NCBI RefSeq assembly: GCF_902148855.1
Contig: NC_043971.1
Span: 3,612,449 to 3,676,448 of the forward strand
Direction of reading: 5' to 3'
Source: Sphaeramia orbicularis
Taxonomy: Eukaryota; Chordata; Actinopteri; Kurtiformes; Apogonidae
Length of the DNA: 64,000 nt
The notes under the pieces: generated by a model
The model's database searches: none
The model's input: the letters and a program-made list of their open reading frames with translations, nothing else
Told to the model about the DNA's origin: nothing
In this document: positions 1 to 12,374 of the stretch, piece after piece
Layout of the letters: each line of letters opens with the position of its first letter
How positions within the stretch are numbered: position 1 is the stretch's first letter
Translations under genes and position numbers: made by a program

Positions 1-149
1 TGTCGCGATGACACACACATTCTGCGCTGGCGTAAGAATATGCAATGCAGTCTAGTCTTCCCAAACCATTCCAGTGGGCTATTCTGATGGGATCTACCAG
101 CCTGGAAAACCCTGAAGGAATAGTTCACCACTTGTTTTTTTATTAATTC

Positions 150-785
150 ATTTGTCATGCACTAATGAGTTTGATAAGTGGGCAAATCAGTTTGCACTGC
201 AGTGCACCGATTGCCTTGTTCTCGCAGCCCTTCCGTTAGCTTAGCTTAGCCTAGTTTAGCCTAATGGCTTCATTCCTCCGGTCAGACGTAGCCAGGCTTC
301 TTTAGGTGATTTGTTGTATTTTATGAGTAATTCTGTAAAATTCAATTCTCCCTAATCATTACTTTAGTCCGGTGGGGTCAATATGATCACAAATTGAGGC
401 TCAAATCATGGCGATGTGACTTACTGCAGTAATAAAATCTTGGGAAATAAAAACTAATGCAAAGCTAAAACGCTAAAGCAAAGCTAATTTAGCGCATGCA
501 TCCCTTCCAACAAAAAGATTTTCCAACTTCAGTCAACACAACAGTACCAAGATTGTATGAGTGCAGTAAGTCGCGGATCTAAAGAAATAATTGGGGAGAG
601 TCGGATTTCAGAAAAGCACTTACAAAAGACAACAAATCACCTTTAAAAAACTGGCTACGTGGGACCATGGAAATGCAGTGACTATGCTAAGCTAACAGAA
701 GGGCTGCGAGAACAAGGCAACATGAGCACTGCAGCACAAACCCTTTCGCTCACTTATCTACCTCAATACCTCATGTAAGCCTTTA
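150..785. repeat. Long imperfect palindrome (foldback element)
   Basis: The left half, read inward, matches the reverse complement of the right half almost to the centre near 480-490. Matching landmarks are GCCTTGTTCTCGCAGCCCTT near 212 against its complement near 700, GTGATTTGTTGT near 307 against ACAACAAATCAC near 630, and ACTTACTGCAGT near 420 against its complement near 562. Arms are roughly 300 bp each with scattered mismatches. This fits a non-autonomous foldback DNA transposon. No clear target-site duplication was found and the family is not assigned. It lies upstream of the first TJAP1 exon in the window, probably in an intron. Confidence 0.75.
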
Positions 786-1842
786 TTCGGGTTTAACATT
801 TCCATGTAAACAGAAGAGAAAATACTTTAGTTCTGAATTAATTTCTTCTGGAAAAATAAATCAGATTTAAAAAACATCATATAACCGTACCCATTGGTTC
901 ATTAAATTCTGATCAAACTGATGTTAAAACTGTTGCAGCTGCTTATCGGACGTTGATGTTGACGATGTTGATGATCTGAACCGATGCCATTTGGACTGTA
1001 AACGTGGTACTGATCCCACATGTAAACCCTGTTATTGTATAAATGAACCCGACCCAAACCGAGTCTCTGCATGAAGGCGTATTTGTTTCAGTCTGATGTT
1101 CAGTTTCAGTTTTTTATCTGATATTAAACATTGTGCAGCGACACCTCATTAAATTAAAGGCTTCGTTCTTCCTGCAGGTAAATATTTATCAGTTTAAACT
1201 GGAGGTCGTTTCCAGGCGCTGCGGTTACCGTGGTAACCGCCTCCTGTGCTGCAGCAGAAGGCACGAGGGCTGCATTCATGTTAAAAACACGCATCGGCTT
1301 CATGTGAATCAAGAACTGGCGCTTTAATTAAATTCAGTGTGTTTTCTGTCTGAATGTGATTAAATTAAAACAAGAAACCAAAGCATCGAATGAAGACACA
1401 GAAACCAGGTCCTCGGTCTGGTCTGAGTCCTGGTTCAGGACCAGAGGGTGGTTCAGTCTGTTCAGATAAAAACCTGTAGTTAATGTAATAATGTGTTTTA
1501 TTCACGAGCGGACAGATGCTCTACATAAGGTGTGTTCTAGAAAAGGGTTAGACGAAACGAATTCACCTTAAATGGTCTGACGTCGTCACAATGATCAACC
1601 ACAAAATGACTGAGTCCTGAATACATACCATATACCATATGGAAACGTAGAAGAAATGAAGAGAATCAACTTCAAAACCCTTTATATCAACATATTATCA
1701 GAAGAAAATGAATGAATGTGAAGAGAAATCAGTTGCATTTCAGACCAATTCATCTGGATGAAAAACCTTTAAAATTACTGTAAATTGTGATCATGAATAT
1801 GAACCAACAGGTCGGTGTTCATGTTTCCTCTGTGTTTGACAG
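786..1842. other. Non-coding stretch, probable TJAP1 intron
   Basis: No exon with good splice signals or TJAP1-like coding sequence was found here. The preceding TJAP1 coiled-coil exons (the part before the ERYR segment) are not visible and probably lie upstream of the window. Confidence 0.5.
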
Positions 1843-4332
1843 GAGCGGTACAGACAGGACTGTAACTTGGCCGTTCAGCTGCTCAAGTGCAACAAGTCAC
1901 ACTTCAGGAACCACAAGTTCGCAGACGTAAGTAAAAAAAAAAAAAAACCCGGGTTGGAAGAGAACCCGTGATGTTCTGATGTTCTACAGGATCAGAAATC
2001 AGAGACTGGATCAGACTTAACCCTGATCTGGTTCATCATCGTGGTTTGAAGATGTTTGAGGTTGACAATGAGGTGAATTATCAACATGTCGACCTGCAGT
2101 GTCAATCAATCAGGGTGAAGAATAACGGACACAGAGATGACCACGACAGGATGATAAGTGACCTGCTGTTGACTATGTGACCTGAGGCGTCCAACTCATT
2201 TTAGTTCAGGGGTCGGACCAGGAAAATAATAACATACTAACCTTTGAATAATGTAACTCCAAATATTTCTATTTTAGTACAAAAATTTAAATTACATTAT
2301 GAACATGTTTCTAATCCCAAAATATCCTTTAAAAACGTGAATAAAATGAAATTACTTAGGAAAAACATTCTGTCTCAGTTTATCATTTACACGTGTACAT
2401 TACAATTTACAGATCTACAAATATACAAAACATTCAGTAACAGGCAGAAGATTGGTAAAATGACACTTTTTTTTTCTTGAGAAATCTAGGATTGTTCTTG
2501 GTTGTTTAGAGTATTCACATGTAATTTAACTTTTTTCACTTTAAAACAAAGATAATAGTTTATAGTTGTCATTTACATGTTATTATTTTACTGCTCTGAC
2601 ATACTTTAGATGGTATTGTTTTGGATTTAGAACTGTAATGATTTTAACATCCTTGACTGTATATGTCAGTTTTGGACTTGGGCCGTCTTGGACTTTCTGG
2701 CGGCTGGTTTTGGTCCACAGGCCGTATGTTTGACACGCCTACTGTAACCTGAGGTGTGAGGGTCTTCTGTTCTGACCCTAGTCTGTTTGTTTGTGTTTTC
2801 AGCTGCCGTCTGAGCTACAGGACATGCTCAATAAGCACATGAAGACCAGTCTGCCGGAGCGAGGCCCCGCCCCCTCTCAGGACCCAGACACGCTCAGTCT
2901 GACTCCGGCGGATGTTGTGCCCACCTCCGTCATCGCCCGTGTCCTGGAGAAACCTGAACCCCTGGTCCTGAACTCGGCCCAGTCCAGTAGCTGTGGCCGC
3001 CCGGTGGCCGAGGATGTGTTTGTCCACGTGGACATGACTGGCCCCGCCCCCGGTCTGGACGGACGCCACCATGAGCTGGAGCCGCCAACCCCGCAGCCGC
3101 AGCAGAACGGGTCCTGTCGCAGTCAGAGCAGCCTGGACGGACAGTCTGGAGGAGAGGACGGGGGCGGGGCTCCGTCCTTTGAGAAGCTGAACCCGTACCC
3201 GGCCCCGCCCCCACCCCACCCCCTCTACCCTGGACGCAAGGTCATTGAGTTCTCATCGGACGACAAGGTGAAGATCCCCAAGAACAGCCCCCTCCCCAAC
3301 TGCACCTACGCCACCAGACAGGCCATCTCACTGAGCCTCGTCCAGAACGACGACGAGAGGATCGCACCTGGGAGCCCCGCCCCCTCTTCCTCATCTGGAG
3401 GGGGTGGAGCCAACCAACACACCCCACCCTCCCAGAGAGATGCTACCAGTGAACCGCTGTCCAGCCAGTCCAGCCCCTTCAGCAGCCCACCTCAGGTAAG
3501 CTCCTCCCACTACAGCAGCCTGCTGCAGTTAGGCCCACCTCCTTTCTTGGCCTGCCACAGGCAAGCCCCGCCCACTGTGGCCCACCTGAGTGGATCATAT
3601 TAATACCTGAGTGTAGACTGAACTAAATGATGTCTACTGTGTGAATTCTTTAGTGATAGTGAATAAAATGTTGTAATCTGACTCTGCCCCCCCCAGGCTC
3701 CCAGTGTCCTGGCGAGCTCCGGTAGCTCAGAGGAGGATCTGTTGGCGAACTGGCAGCGGATGTTTGTGGAGAAGATGGCGCCTTCCTGCGACAACTCTCT
3801 GGTCCACCGTACGTCCTTCAGCAGTCACATGGCACAGGAGCTGCAGCGGCGGCGGGCGGCACCGGGGGGTGGAGCCTCTTCCTCCTCGGATCATCACCGG
3901 GCGGCATACTCAGATGGCGAGGAGGGCTCGTCCGCTCGCAGCTGGACACCGAGTCGCGGATCCAGCCTCGACACTGACACCGACACGGAGCCTCGCTCGG
4001 GACGGAGGCCAGAGGAAGACCGCCTCCTCATGAACCTGGATGATGATGATGGCAGCGCAGATACTGCTGTCACCGTGGAGACCAGCCCAGCCGACGCCCG
4101 CAGGAAGCAGCTAGAAGAGGATGACGAGGAGAGTTCAACGGAGGAGAGGGACGTCCTTCCTCACGACCTGCCCGTCATCGCACCGCGCCTCCTTGACTTT
4201 GACCCCGCCCTCTCTGCTGCCGCCGCCGCCACCCAACGACCGCAGAAGAGCCCGAAGAGGATGGGCGTGCACCACCTGCACCGCAAAGACAGCCTGACCC
4301 GAGCCCAGGAGCAAGGCACGCTATTGGACTGA
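1843..4332 (+). CDS. tjap1: Tight junction-associated protein 1, C-terminal part (5' end outside window)
   Basis: Three coding exons join in phase 0: 1843-1926, 2803-3495 and 3697-4332, all with AG/GT borders, ending at TGA 4330-4332. They give 470 residues. The first exon encodes ERYRQDCNLAVQLLKCNKSH, the end of the TJAP1 coiled coil. The second has VIARVLEKPEPLVLNSAQS, AEDVFVHVDM, FEKLNPYPAPPPPHPLYPGR and NSPLPNCTYATRQAISLSLV, all hallmarks of TJAP1. The third has SSEEDLLANWQRMFVEK and a DTDTDTEP stretch, also known from human TJAP1 (557 residues). From family knowledge, TJAP1 (PILT) is a cytoplasmic coiled-coil protein at tight junctions and the Golgi that binds DLG1 and ARF6. The C-terminal half is proline/serine-rich and probably disordered. 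Reading through the 201-bp second intron would give a short alternative tail ending at 3603. Identification is confident; only the 3' exons are present. Confidence 0.93.
2187..2741 (+). mobile_element. hAT-like MITE, 'GTCAAACTCA' family, copy 1, in TJAP1 intron
   Basis: It starts with GCGTCCAACTCATTTTAG and ends with GCCGTATGTTTGACACGCC, an imperfect inverted terminal pair. The interior (GGCCGGACCAG-type start, CATTTAGTAACAGGCAGAAT-type middle, TTATTATTTTACTG end) is shared with the copies at 12375, 58797 and 61403. A target duplication is not clear for this copy. It fills most of the intron between the first two TJAP1 exons in the window. Confidence 0.65.
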
Positions 4333-5529
4333 CGGAGGGTAGAGGCCACGCCCATCAGGAGATAGCCATACTCTATTCGGTTCTATTCTATTCTACTCAT
4401 CCTGAACACTCTCTCTCTCTTCTTTTTTTTTTTTTTTACAAAACAGTATGTATGTATATGTGTCTGCATACTTTTGACCATCTACTTCAAGAGGCATTCA
4501 CTGAGAACAGCTAGGTACAGAAATAGCCAAAAGTATGTGGACATCCCAGCGTATTGATCGGTTGTGTAAGAGAAGTATTAGGATCAATAATAGAGGCCCT
4601 GTTCGGTCTGTTCATATGTGATTATGGAATTAGATTTTTGTGTCAAAAACAAACAAAACTAAGAATCACAGAGTGATTAAGAGTTGATTGGAGCTGATTA
4701 ACAGTTCATTTAATGTGTATTTTCAGTATTTTTCACTATGAGGACATTAATGTCCAAATACTTTTGTCCACTGAGTTTATGACACAAATGCAATTAGACC
4801 ATAAATATCCAAAAGTATGTGGACGTCCCATGGTATTGATCAGTGAATTACAGAAGTATTCATGGAGAAGCCCGTGTCAGTCTGTGTGATGCCGTGTTGT
4901 GGTGAATCTAAACGAACTCTAAGATATTCGGACGTTGGCCTCGTTTATGACGAGGACACGCCCCCAGTGCCTCGGCCTATGGTCTGTGGTTGCGGGTTCG
5001 ACGCCGGGCCTTCGGTGGCGTGTTTCAGCCATTGATCTGATCGAGTCTTAATGACAGTGATGGTTTTAACCTTTGACCCTGTTCTGACCCCACTCCCCTC
5101 ACCTGGCTGAACCTGTCGGGGGGCGGGGCTTCTGCTCCCACCTCAACGTAACCATCAGTGTGTTTATTCTTTTGTCGTTATTATCACCTTTGTGTTGTTA
5201 TTGATTCTGAATTATTGATCTGTTATTAAGACATTATTATTATAATTATTATTATTATTTTCTGTTTGGTTTGGTTTGTGTTTGTTTTTTATTCACACTA
5301 TGGAAGCCTGTGAGCACCAAAACAGATGTGGATTTAACGTCAAGGTTAGAAGTTCCTTGTCGTCATGTGGTGGAAATAAACGAGTCTGTAGAAGGAATCA
5401 GTCGGTGTTTGACTGTTCCGCCACCGCCTCCGTTCACAGCAGGACGTGGAGCGCCATCGTCCCATCGGCGCCCTCGTACCCCCAACACCACTGTGAATAA
5501 AACGAGCAAACCCTTTAACCAGCAGCAGC

Positions 5530-5705
5530 ACGGTAACGACCAGTGACCACCGTAATGACCGTCAACCGCGGATATGACTGGTGACCACGGTAGCGACCGG
5601 AAACCATGGTAATAAACAGTGACCATGGTAACGTAATGACCGGTGACCATGATAGTGACCTGTAACCATGGTAATGGTAATGACTGGCAACCATGGTAAC
5701 AACCG
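5530..5705. repeat. Degenerate minisatellite (ACCATGGTAA / GACCGGTGACCA units)
   Basis: Short units built from ACCATGGTAAC and GTGACC(A/G) recur about ten times with varied spacing. The open frames across it on the minus strand are a by-product of the repeat. Confidence 0.7.
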
Positions 5706-6183
5706 CTAGTGGCCCATAAACATCTGGAATGACATTTATTGATCTGTACTGATCTGTGATGGTCGGTTTCGGTTTCCTGCTGCTATTTCTGATCTGAACT
5801 GAACCGTATAGCGATTTGGGCGGAGACTCCACCTACAGGAGGCGCCCCAGAGCAGGACAAGGTCTGGGCAAATGTAGTCTGGATCAGTCTTAGTTTGGTT
5901 TAGTTCAAGACCTGAGCCTCTCGTTCACACGGCCACTCTGATTGGTTGTTGCTGTTTTGGCGCCCACAGGCCTCCGTACCTCCGTTGTGGTCTCAGTTTG
6001 GTGTTGTTCTTCTTCATTGGTGTCGGTGGTGAATGTCGGCCATCGCCTTCCTCACAGCTGAGGACCAATGATCATAGATCGATCACTGATGGATGTAACC
6101 ACAGAGGGTATTGATCGTGATCAGCTGGTTCCTCTGAATGTTCTTCTGTTCAGTGAGTTGGACGTTACAGTGTCTGATGTTCT

Positions 6184-6210
6184 ATTGATTGATTGATTGA
6201 TTGATTGATT
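6184..6210. repeat. (GATT)n microsatellite
   Basis: About seven tandem GATT units. Confidence 0.9.
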
Positions 6211-8959
6211 AGTGTATTGATGCTAAATATCTGTCACACTGTACGGAAGCCCAAAGCTGCCACATTACTTTTCTTCTTTGGATGTAAATGATCTCACTAA
6301 TGAATGTGTCGACACTAACGAGCACTGTTCACCGCCTGCAGCTTCACGACCATGTAATGTACACTGAGAGTGCCCTGCTGGTGCAAAGCATGATGGGATA
6401 CGGAGCAGACTGTACAGTGAAAGGGGCATCAACACAAAGATTACCTCTGGTGTTAGTCGCTATGAAAAATGAGATTCGACTTTAATTAAATATATAATGT
6501 TGAAGCTGTTAGCGTTAGCCTGTGAGCTAATGACCGCTAACATTCATGTCAGACTGAGGGTAAACAGAAGAATCTGCTTTAAAAACCTAAAGATTCACTT
6601 CATCCAGTTAATAAAATCTTCATCTAATCTGATCTGTTTGGTTGGCTCCGTACATCAGACCCTGAACCACATCAGTAAACAGAGCTGAGGGTAAATAAAA
6701 CATGTAGAAACACTAGTTTCTTCCTTTAAAGGAAACAGAGCTGAATTATTGAAGCCTGTTTTCTGGAGTTGAACCTTAACGGACTGAAACCTCCGTCTCC
6801 AACGGTGACGGAGCAGCAGCTGCTCAATTATTAAGGTTTTATTACCATCAGAAATGGGTCGCTAATACTTTAAACACTGGGTGTGAGCGCCGTGGAAATG
6901 TACAACGTTAATATTTTATAAAGAGTCGTCACATGTAGAAGAAGGAGGAGGAAGAGATGCACTGTGGGTATAAATAGACTTTACATCTGGACTCCTGCAA
7001 CTTTAATGACTTCTTCATGAATATAATTGGAGACTCAGACAAGGTCACCTTCTCCTCCTTCTCCTCCTCCTGTTCTTCCTCCTCTTTCTCCTCCTCATCT
7101 TCCTCTTCCTTCTGCCCTTTCGCTTCCTCTTCCTTCATCTTCTGTCTTTTTGTTCCCGTTTCTTTTACTAAAACTCAGTTTTGGCTAAATTCACTGGTAA
7201 ATGTTCTGTATTTTGAATCTGTATTTTTATTCACTTTTTCAGCTACATATGGTTACACTTTTGTTTTGAGGTTTTTAGTTTTAGAACAAATAATTTTAGC
7301 CATTGAAGGATCTCCATTATTTTCTCTGATAATCAGTGACATTCGTTTATAGAAGAAATTTTTAAAAGTAAGTTTTTGATGACTTTTGTGTTTTAATCGG
7401 TTTCACTGCTGTTCATCTGCACAGATTTAATGATTAATAATGTCAAATGAGCCCCGTCTCCCATCATGCACCGCTCTGCACCGAACACAACTGAACCTGA
7501 AAAATGAGTTGATCTCAGTCTGATTCACAAATGTGTTGGCGTCTGTGTTCGACGTTTCAGTCAATCAGTTTTTATTCCGTTTCAGTTTGAGGCTTAGGTT
7601 TTATTTAACTTCAATGCTTGGAGAAGTCTGAATATTTACAGGAAAGAGTTGTAATATCAAGGAAAAGAATCTCAGTACAACAGGAATAAAGTCATATTTT
7701 GAGGAAAAAAAACATTTATTTAATTTAGTGTTTATTCCGTTTCATTGTCTATGCTTTAATACGAACTGATTCCACTTATTTCAGCCTAAAGTCAACAATT
7801 TATTAAAGAAACCAACTGTAAATACTGTGTTTATTGACTCAAAAGATGAAGAAAAATGTCAGAGAAAACTTTAATCCTGACACTAAAGTGACTGATTATT
7901 GGTTAAATATTAATACCAACGCAGACATACGTTCACACATTTGCAAATTAAACTGAGACTCTTCAAACTTTTACACTGAAACTCTGATCACATGATTTAT
8001 TTTCTGTTAATCAGCTGATATGTAATGAGTGCTAATGAGAGGCTAATGCTAATGTTAGCTGTTATGTTTTAAACAGGTGAACTCACCTGAACAAACTGTT
8101 TTAAGGACTGATTAAATCTTTATTAACGGGATATTAATCAATGAACCCCAAATAAAGTCACATGACCTCAGTAGAGTATAAATAAGAAAATGTTTGAAGA
8201 AAACTTTATTTAAAGTCACAATATTTATAAGAAGACGACACACCTGGACTCATGTGGACTCACTGGGACTGATGTAGACTCGTGGACTCACCTGGACTGA
8301 ACCAGAGGATTGATTGTTTTATTTTGAAGGGGACTTTTGCTCCTCCCCTTCTGCAGATTGTAGCCCCTCCCCCTCCTCCTCTGTGACCCCTCGCTGTGGT
8401 GCTTTTGGGTTCACCTGAACGGTTCCAGTGTTGGTTTTTCTTTCACTTCCTGTCGGACTGTTAAAACTCTACTAATGCTTTTATTTTGTAAACGATGTAT
8501 ATTTTAAAACAAATTAAATATTTTAAATGTAGCTCCGCCTCTTCCTGCTTCCGTGTCTGCCCTGGTGCATCATGGGAGGTGAGTTAAGCACCTGTTTTAA
8601 AATGTTTATATCATTGACATTAGTTTAAAAATAATTAATATTAACGTCACGGATGGTATGAAATATTATATTTACTCAAATACGCTAATGTTTGTTGATG
8701 AGACTCTTAAAATGTGTTATTCTCTGTCATATAACACTTGATTTAGAATCACTGGATGTTCTAATTTTTTTTTTTTTCCAGCAGATCATCGTCCATTGTT
8801 CTTCATCTCTGACTGGCTGCTGTGTATCCGGGCAGATTACATGTAAGTGTTGAACTTTAGTACTACTGTAGTACTTTGAGTATTTTCTACAATAAATAGA
8901 GAAAATATTCAACCCTTTATTCAGTTGACAGTTTTCAGTTCAGGACACATTCTGGTTTT

Positions 8960-9022
8960 CTTAACGTTAAAATCCAGGGAACATTTAATTACTGTGGGAA
9001 TGTTCTCTAAAGGAATCTGTGG
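8960..9022. repeat. GGAAC/GTTCT word-rich repeat, left piece
   Basis: The stretch is rich in GGAACATT, AATGTTCTCT and similar words. It continues at 9613-9990 and 11049-11345 and appears to be one older repeat split by the two transposons inserted into it. Confidence 0.5.
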
Positions 9023-9612
9023 CAAGGTTATTATCGTTAACAAAAACTAACGAAATGACGAAGGCTAGAATTGTAAAAACATTTTCGTTAACCGAAATAA
9101 TATAAAAACTACAATTTAAAAAAAAAAAAAGATAACTAACTGAAACTGTATTGTGTGTTTACAAAACTAACTAAAACGGATAAAAAATTATGGATCAAAT
9201 TCCCTTTGTTTAAGTCTTTGTCAATGTCGGATTGATACGAAATCGATTTATTTTGCTCCAGCAATTTTAGCTGCTGGCACCATACGACACTTCACAGTCT
9301 GTCACTTTTCGTCACTTGTGGTTTCCAGTCGTCTTCTGGTCCCCACTCTACCTGGAAACATGGAGACTAAAGTTGGGAGAAAGCAGCAGAGTCCTGTCTG
9401 GGATTTATTTGAATACGACGACAGAGAAGAAGAGAAAAGAGACGACAAAACTAAAACTAAACTAAAACTGAGCATTTCCAAAAAAATGAAAACTAATAAA
9501 AACTATCAAACCTGCTCTAAAAACGAATTAAAACGAACTGAATTAGAGAAAAAAAAGTCAAAACTAAATAAAATCAAACTATAATGAAAAATCCAAAACT
9601 GTTAGAACCTTG
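9023..9612 (+). mobile_element. hAT-like element with 8-bp target duplication and a transposase remnant
   Basis: The element begins CAAGGTTATTATCG and ends GTTAGAACCTTG, so its ends are short inverted repeats of type CAAGGTT. It is flanked by an exact 8-bp duplication ATCTGTGG (9015-9022 and 9613-9620), the size made by hAT transposases. An internal frame at 9318-9584 contains GRKQQSPVWDLFEYDDREEE, which resembles the start of the BED zinc-finger region of hAT transposases and then runs into low-complexity lysine-rich sequence. I read this as a deletion derivative of an autonomous hAT element, not a host gene. Confidence 0.75.
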
Positions 9613-9990
9613 ATCTGTGGTTTTTCAAAGGATGGTTCTGAAATCTGAGAACCACTGAGGAACGTTCTATAAATAACCTTTAGGGAATGAGAAGGTGTAT
9701 GGGAAATAACATGGTTCTCATCTCTAGAACCAACACAAGTTTAAAGACACTGGAATGTTTACAAAGGTTCTAAAAGGGAACGTTTGTCTATTGTTTGGAA
9801 CCCTCCCTGATCATTCCACAAAGGTTCTTCACAGGAACCCTAACCTTAACCCTTCCACAAATTGGAAAACACTGAATTTGAACAGAACGTTCCACAAAGT
9901 AACCTGAGAATCATTTAGGGGAGGTTCTATAAAAGGAACCACTGAGGAATGTACTTCAAAGTTTAAAAAAAATTTCCAAAGAACCCTTAA
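9613..9990. repeat. GGAAC/GTTCT word-rich repeat, middle piece
   Basis: The sequence is a loose series of GGTTCT, AACGTTC, GGAACC and AAAGGTTC words, with no single clean period. It is interrupted by the piggyBac-like element at 9991 and resumes at 11049. Confidence 0.55.
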
Positions 9991-11048
9991 CCCTTTCATG
10001 CATGAATTATGAGAACCTTGGTCGAGATTTTTTTGCTGAGTGTTTTTATTCCTCTTTAGGCATGAGAAAAACAATGCGATTGAAATTTTTTTATGACCCT
10101 ATTTTGCATGGAGTTACAAAAATGTCCACTCAGCTGGACACCATGCGCTTAATTTTTGAAGAAAAGAAACATGGATTTAAAACCCATCATCAGAAAGTGA
10201 TCAACTGTGTGAAAACTATGAAATGAAGACATTTTTCATGCAGCTAATCTGATGTTTTCTCACATTTAAACCTACTCTAACCCTATAACGCCAAATGTAT
10301 CATATTTGATACATGGGTTTTTGAAGCCCTCTACAAGATCTGTGTGATATTTTTTTTCTTGACAAATCTGATGTATATGATTAGATACATGCAATACACA
10401 GATAATCCACCAGGGGGGAGGAATTCTGTCACCAGAGGCCTTCCAGCGACACGACAAGACTGTCATTAATGAGGAAGGAGGCAGAACTTTGCCAGTTTTG
10501 AAAAGGAATTACCAATTTGTTAGACATGTTTGTGTTATACTATGTTTTTGTTTGTTCAAAAATAATAATATTTGAGCATTGAGACTTGAGGTATCAAACA
10601 TAATACAAAATTGAAACTCATACATGGAAATTGATATTTGAAAAAACATTTTTTGGGTTGTTCAAGAAGGACCAATAAGGGCTCCAGTTTCAAAGAACTG
10701 GAATTTTCTGTCAGTGATTTTATGGCTCAGGCTTTACAGGGCTAATACTAGTTATTACTCACTTCATGGAGATAATATGCAAAAAAAAAAAAAAAAAAAA
10801 AAAAATTAAGAAAACTGTTAATTACAGTCTAATAACAATTAGCAATTGATTTACACTAAAACATATTAGTGCAGATCAGGTTTATCAAGAACAGCAAAGT
10901 TACAGTAATGGTCTGAATGTCTGTATGGGATGGTGCATAAGTGTCCACTGTGTTGGCTGATATGGAACTAAAACAACAAAACCCATGAATATACAGAGAA
11001 CAGCTGGAGAAGAACTGCCCACTGGAGTGACCAGTATGCATGAAAGGG
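9991..11048. mobile_element. piggyBac-like non-autonomous element in TTAA
   Basis: The element starts CCCTTTCATGCATG and ends CATGCATGAAAGGG, a 14-bp inverted repeat with one mismatch at most, and is flanked on both sides by TTAA (9987-9990 and 11049-11052). CCC...GGG ends and TTAA duplication are the signature of piggyBac transposition. No transposase reading frame is seen. It carries a second element at 10281-10741 and an A-run near 10780-10805. Confidence 0.85.
10281..10741. mobile_element. Second piggyBac-like MITE nested in the first, CTAA flanks
   Basis: The ends are CCCTATAACGCC and GGCTTTACAGGG (complement CCCTGTAAAGCC). It is flanked by CTAA on both sides (10277-10280 and 10742-10745), a one-base variant of the usual TTAA. 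It must be younger than the 9991-11048 element that holds it. Confidence 0.7.
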
Positions 11049-11345
11049 TTAAAGAACGTTCTGTGAGAAAAATCTGTGAAGGTTTTAAAGATAAGTAAGG
11101 GAAAAAAGGATCTATAAAGGTTCCACAAAAATATGGTCTTCATAAACTGAACAGAACATAAAGGTTCTGTGGAGGCTGGGAATGGGAACGTTTCAAAGAA
11201 CGTTCTGGAACCACTGAAGAATGTCTTGTGTTCTTTGAAGAGACGTAGGTTCCTTGAGGGTTCTCCAGGTGTTTGTCGGTGGTTCTGCTGATGTTCTATG
11301 AATGTTCTAAAGGAATGTCATGGCTATCTGAGGAACGTTGGTTCT
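11049..11345. repeat. GGAAC/GTTCT word-rich repeat, right piece
   Basis: It continues the same word-rich sequence as 9613-9990 (GAACGTTCTG, AAGGTTC, GTTCTATGAATG and so on). From 11346 to 12159 I see only unique AT-rich sequence with no gene. Confidence 0.5.
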
Positions 11346-12374
11346 ACACGTTTTCATCCTTCGCGTCCTGTTAAATCTGGCAATGGTGTGATGACGTCGA
11401 ATTAACGCTGTTTTCATTGGACGTTTTTCTCCTTGTTTTGCTCCTCCCATCGTGTCTGTGTGAATATGTGTAGCCGACGCTGATCAGACTCATCTATAAA
11501 TTATTGATCACTGACCAAGTAATGTAATAATGTAACATCGATCATTAAACAGCTGCTGTCAGAGGCTCCGCCCCCTCCAGATGAAGTCATCCAGATGCCT
11601 GGTTTCATCAAACTGGGGTTTGTGGACCTGTAACGGGTCGTGGACCTGCTTGTTCTGGGTCTGATTCATTTTACTGATCAGTTATGTATTGATTAAAACT
11701 CACTGATTTTCTGTTGCTTTTTAGTGAACATTCAACAGAAACATTCAAAAATAATCATAATATAGTTTTAATTCTCCATCAATAATATGAATGAATTAAA
11801 CCTGCAGAAGTGATTAAAACCAGACTGGGTTCATTTCAGCTTTTACACTGAGACGCTGCCTTTTAGGTGTTCAGACACAGAGGGTTCTGGATAATGGTGT
11901 TCATCAGCTTCCTGTCCAGCCTGTCTCTCTGTGCTAAAGCGCCACACAGTGGACACATGATGACCTGCAGGTTCTGAAAGCAGATCTGAGAGCACAGGGA
12001 GGTTCACGATTGATCTCTGATCAGGTTTGAGTCCTTTATGAACAGATTCACCAGCTTTAAAGGATTCAGACACATTCAGATTTAACGTTGGTTTTTATTT
12101 GACAGACAGCTTTTATCTAAATAACAATGACACTGATCTACATCCAGAACGTGGAACCACTGACCCTGTTTCCACAACCATAACAATCCAATAAATGTTA
12201 GAATCAGATCTGATGCATTTACATGTATTTCAGAGATACGATAATACATAAACCCTGGTTTAGACATTTTAGTCCATTATTGGATTTCTTTCAGAGTTCG
12301 TACGTACATAGTAACAATAAAATTAAACTTCCTCTTATTGTCTTCTACGTCACTTCTGTTTTTATGATTTAATA

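Larger units (their letters stand above)
4333..8959 (+). other. TJAP1 3' UTR and downstream non-coding sequence
   Basis: No convincing gene is seen. The first part is probably TJAP1 3' UTR; AATAAA-like signals occur near 5375 and 5490, but the true end cannot be fixed. Copies of CCAAAAGTATGTGGAC at 4527 and 4809, with an inverted AAATACTTTTGTCC near 4755, are remnants of a short inverted-repeat element. A pyrimidine-rich tract lies at 7048-7140. An exon-like block at 8783-8842 (polypyrimidine-AG before, GTAAGT after) has no recognisable coding content. Confidence 0.45.

Noticed and set aside
3208-3219. Minus-strand frames opposite the large TJAP1 exon
   Set aside because: They are shadows of a GC-rich real exon whose plus-strand translation is clearly TJAP1.
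4975-5025. Possible tRNA because of GGTTCGACGCC
   Set aside because: The B-box-like word has no matching A box or cloverleaf around it.
7017-7138. Ser-rich plus-strand frame and Glu/Lys-rich minus-strand frame
   Set aside because: Both are translations of a TCC/TTC pyrimidine-rich tract.
8525-8842. Small two-exon gene starting near ATGGGAG at 8573
   Set aside because: A donor and a later exon-like block exist, but the reading frame gives no recognisable or consistent product.
9318-9584. Lysine-rich open frame that could be a small gene
   Set aside because: It lies wholly inside a hAT-like element with an exact 8-bp target duplication and is best read as a transposase remnant.
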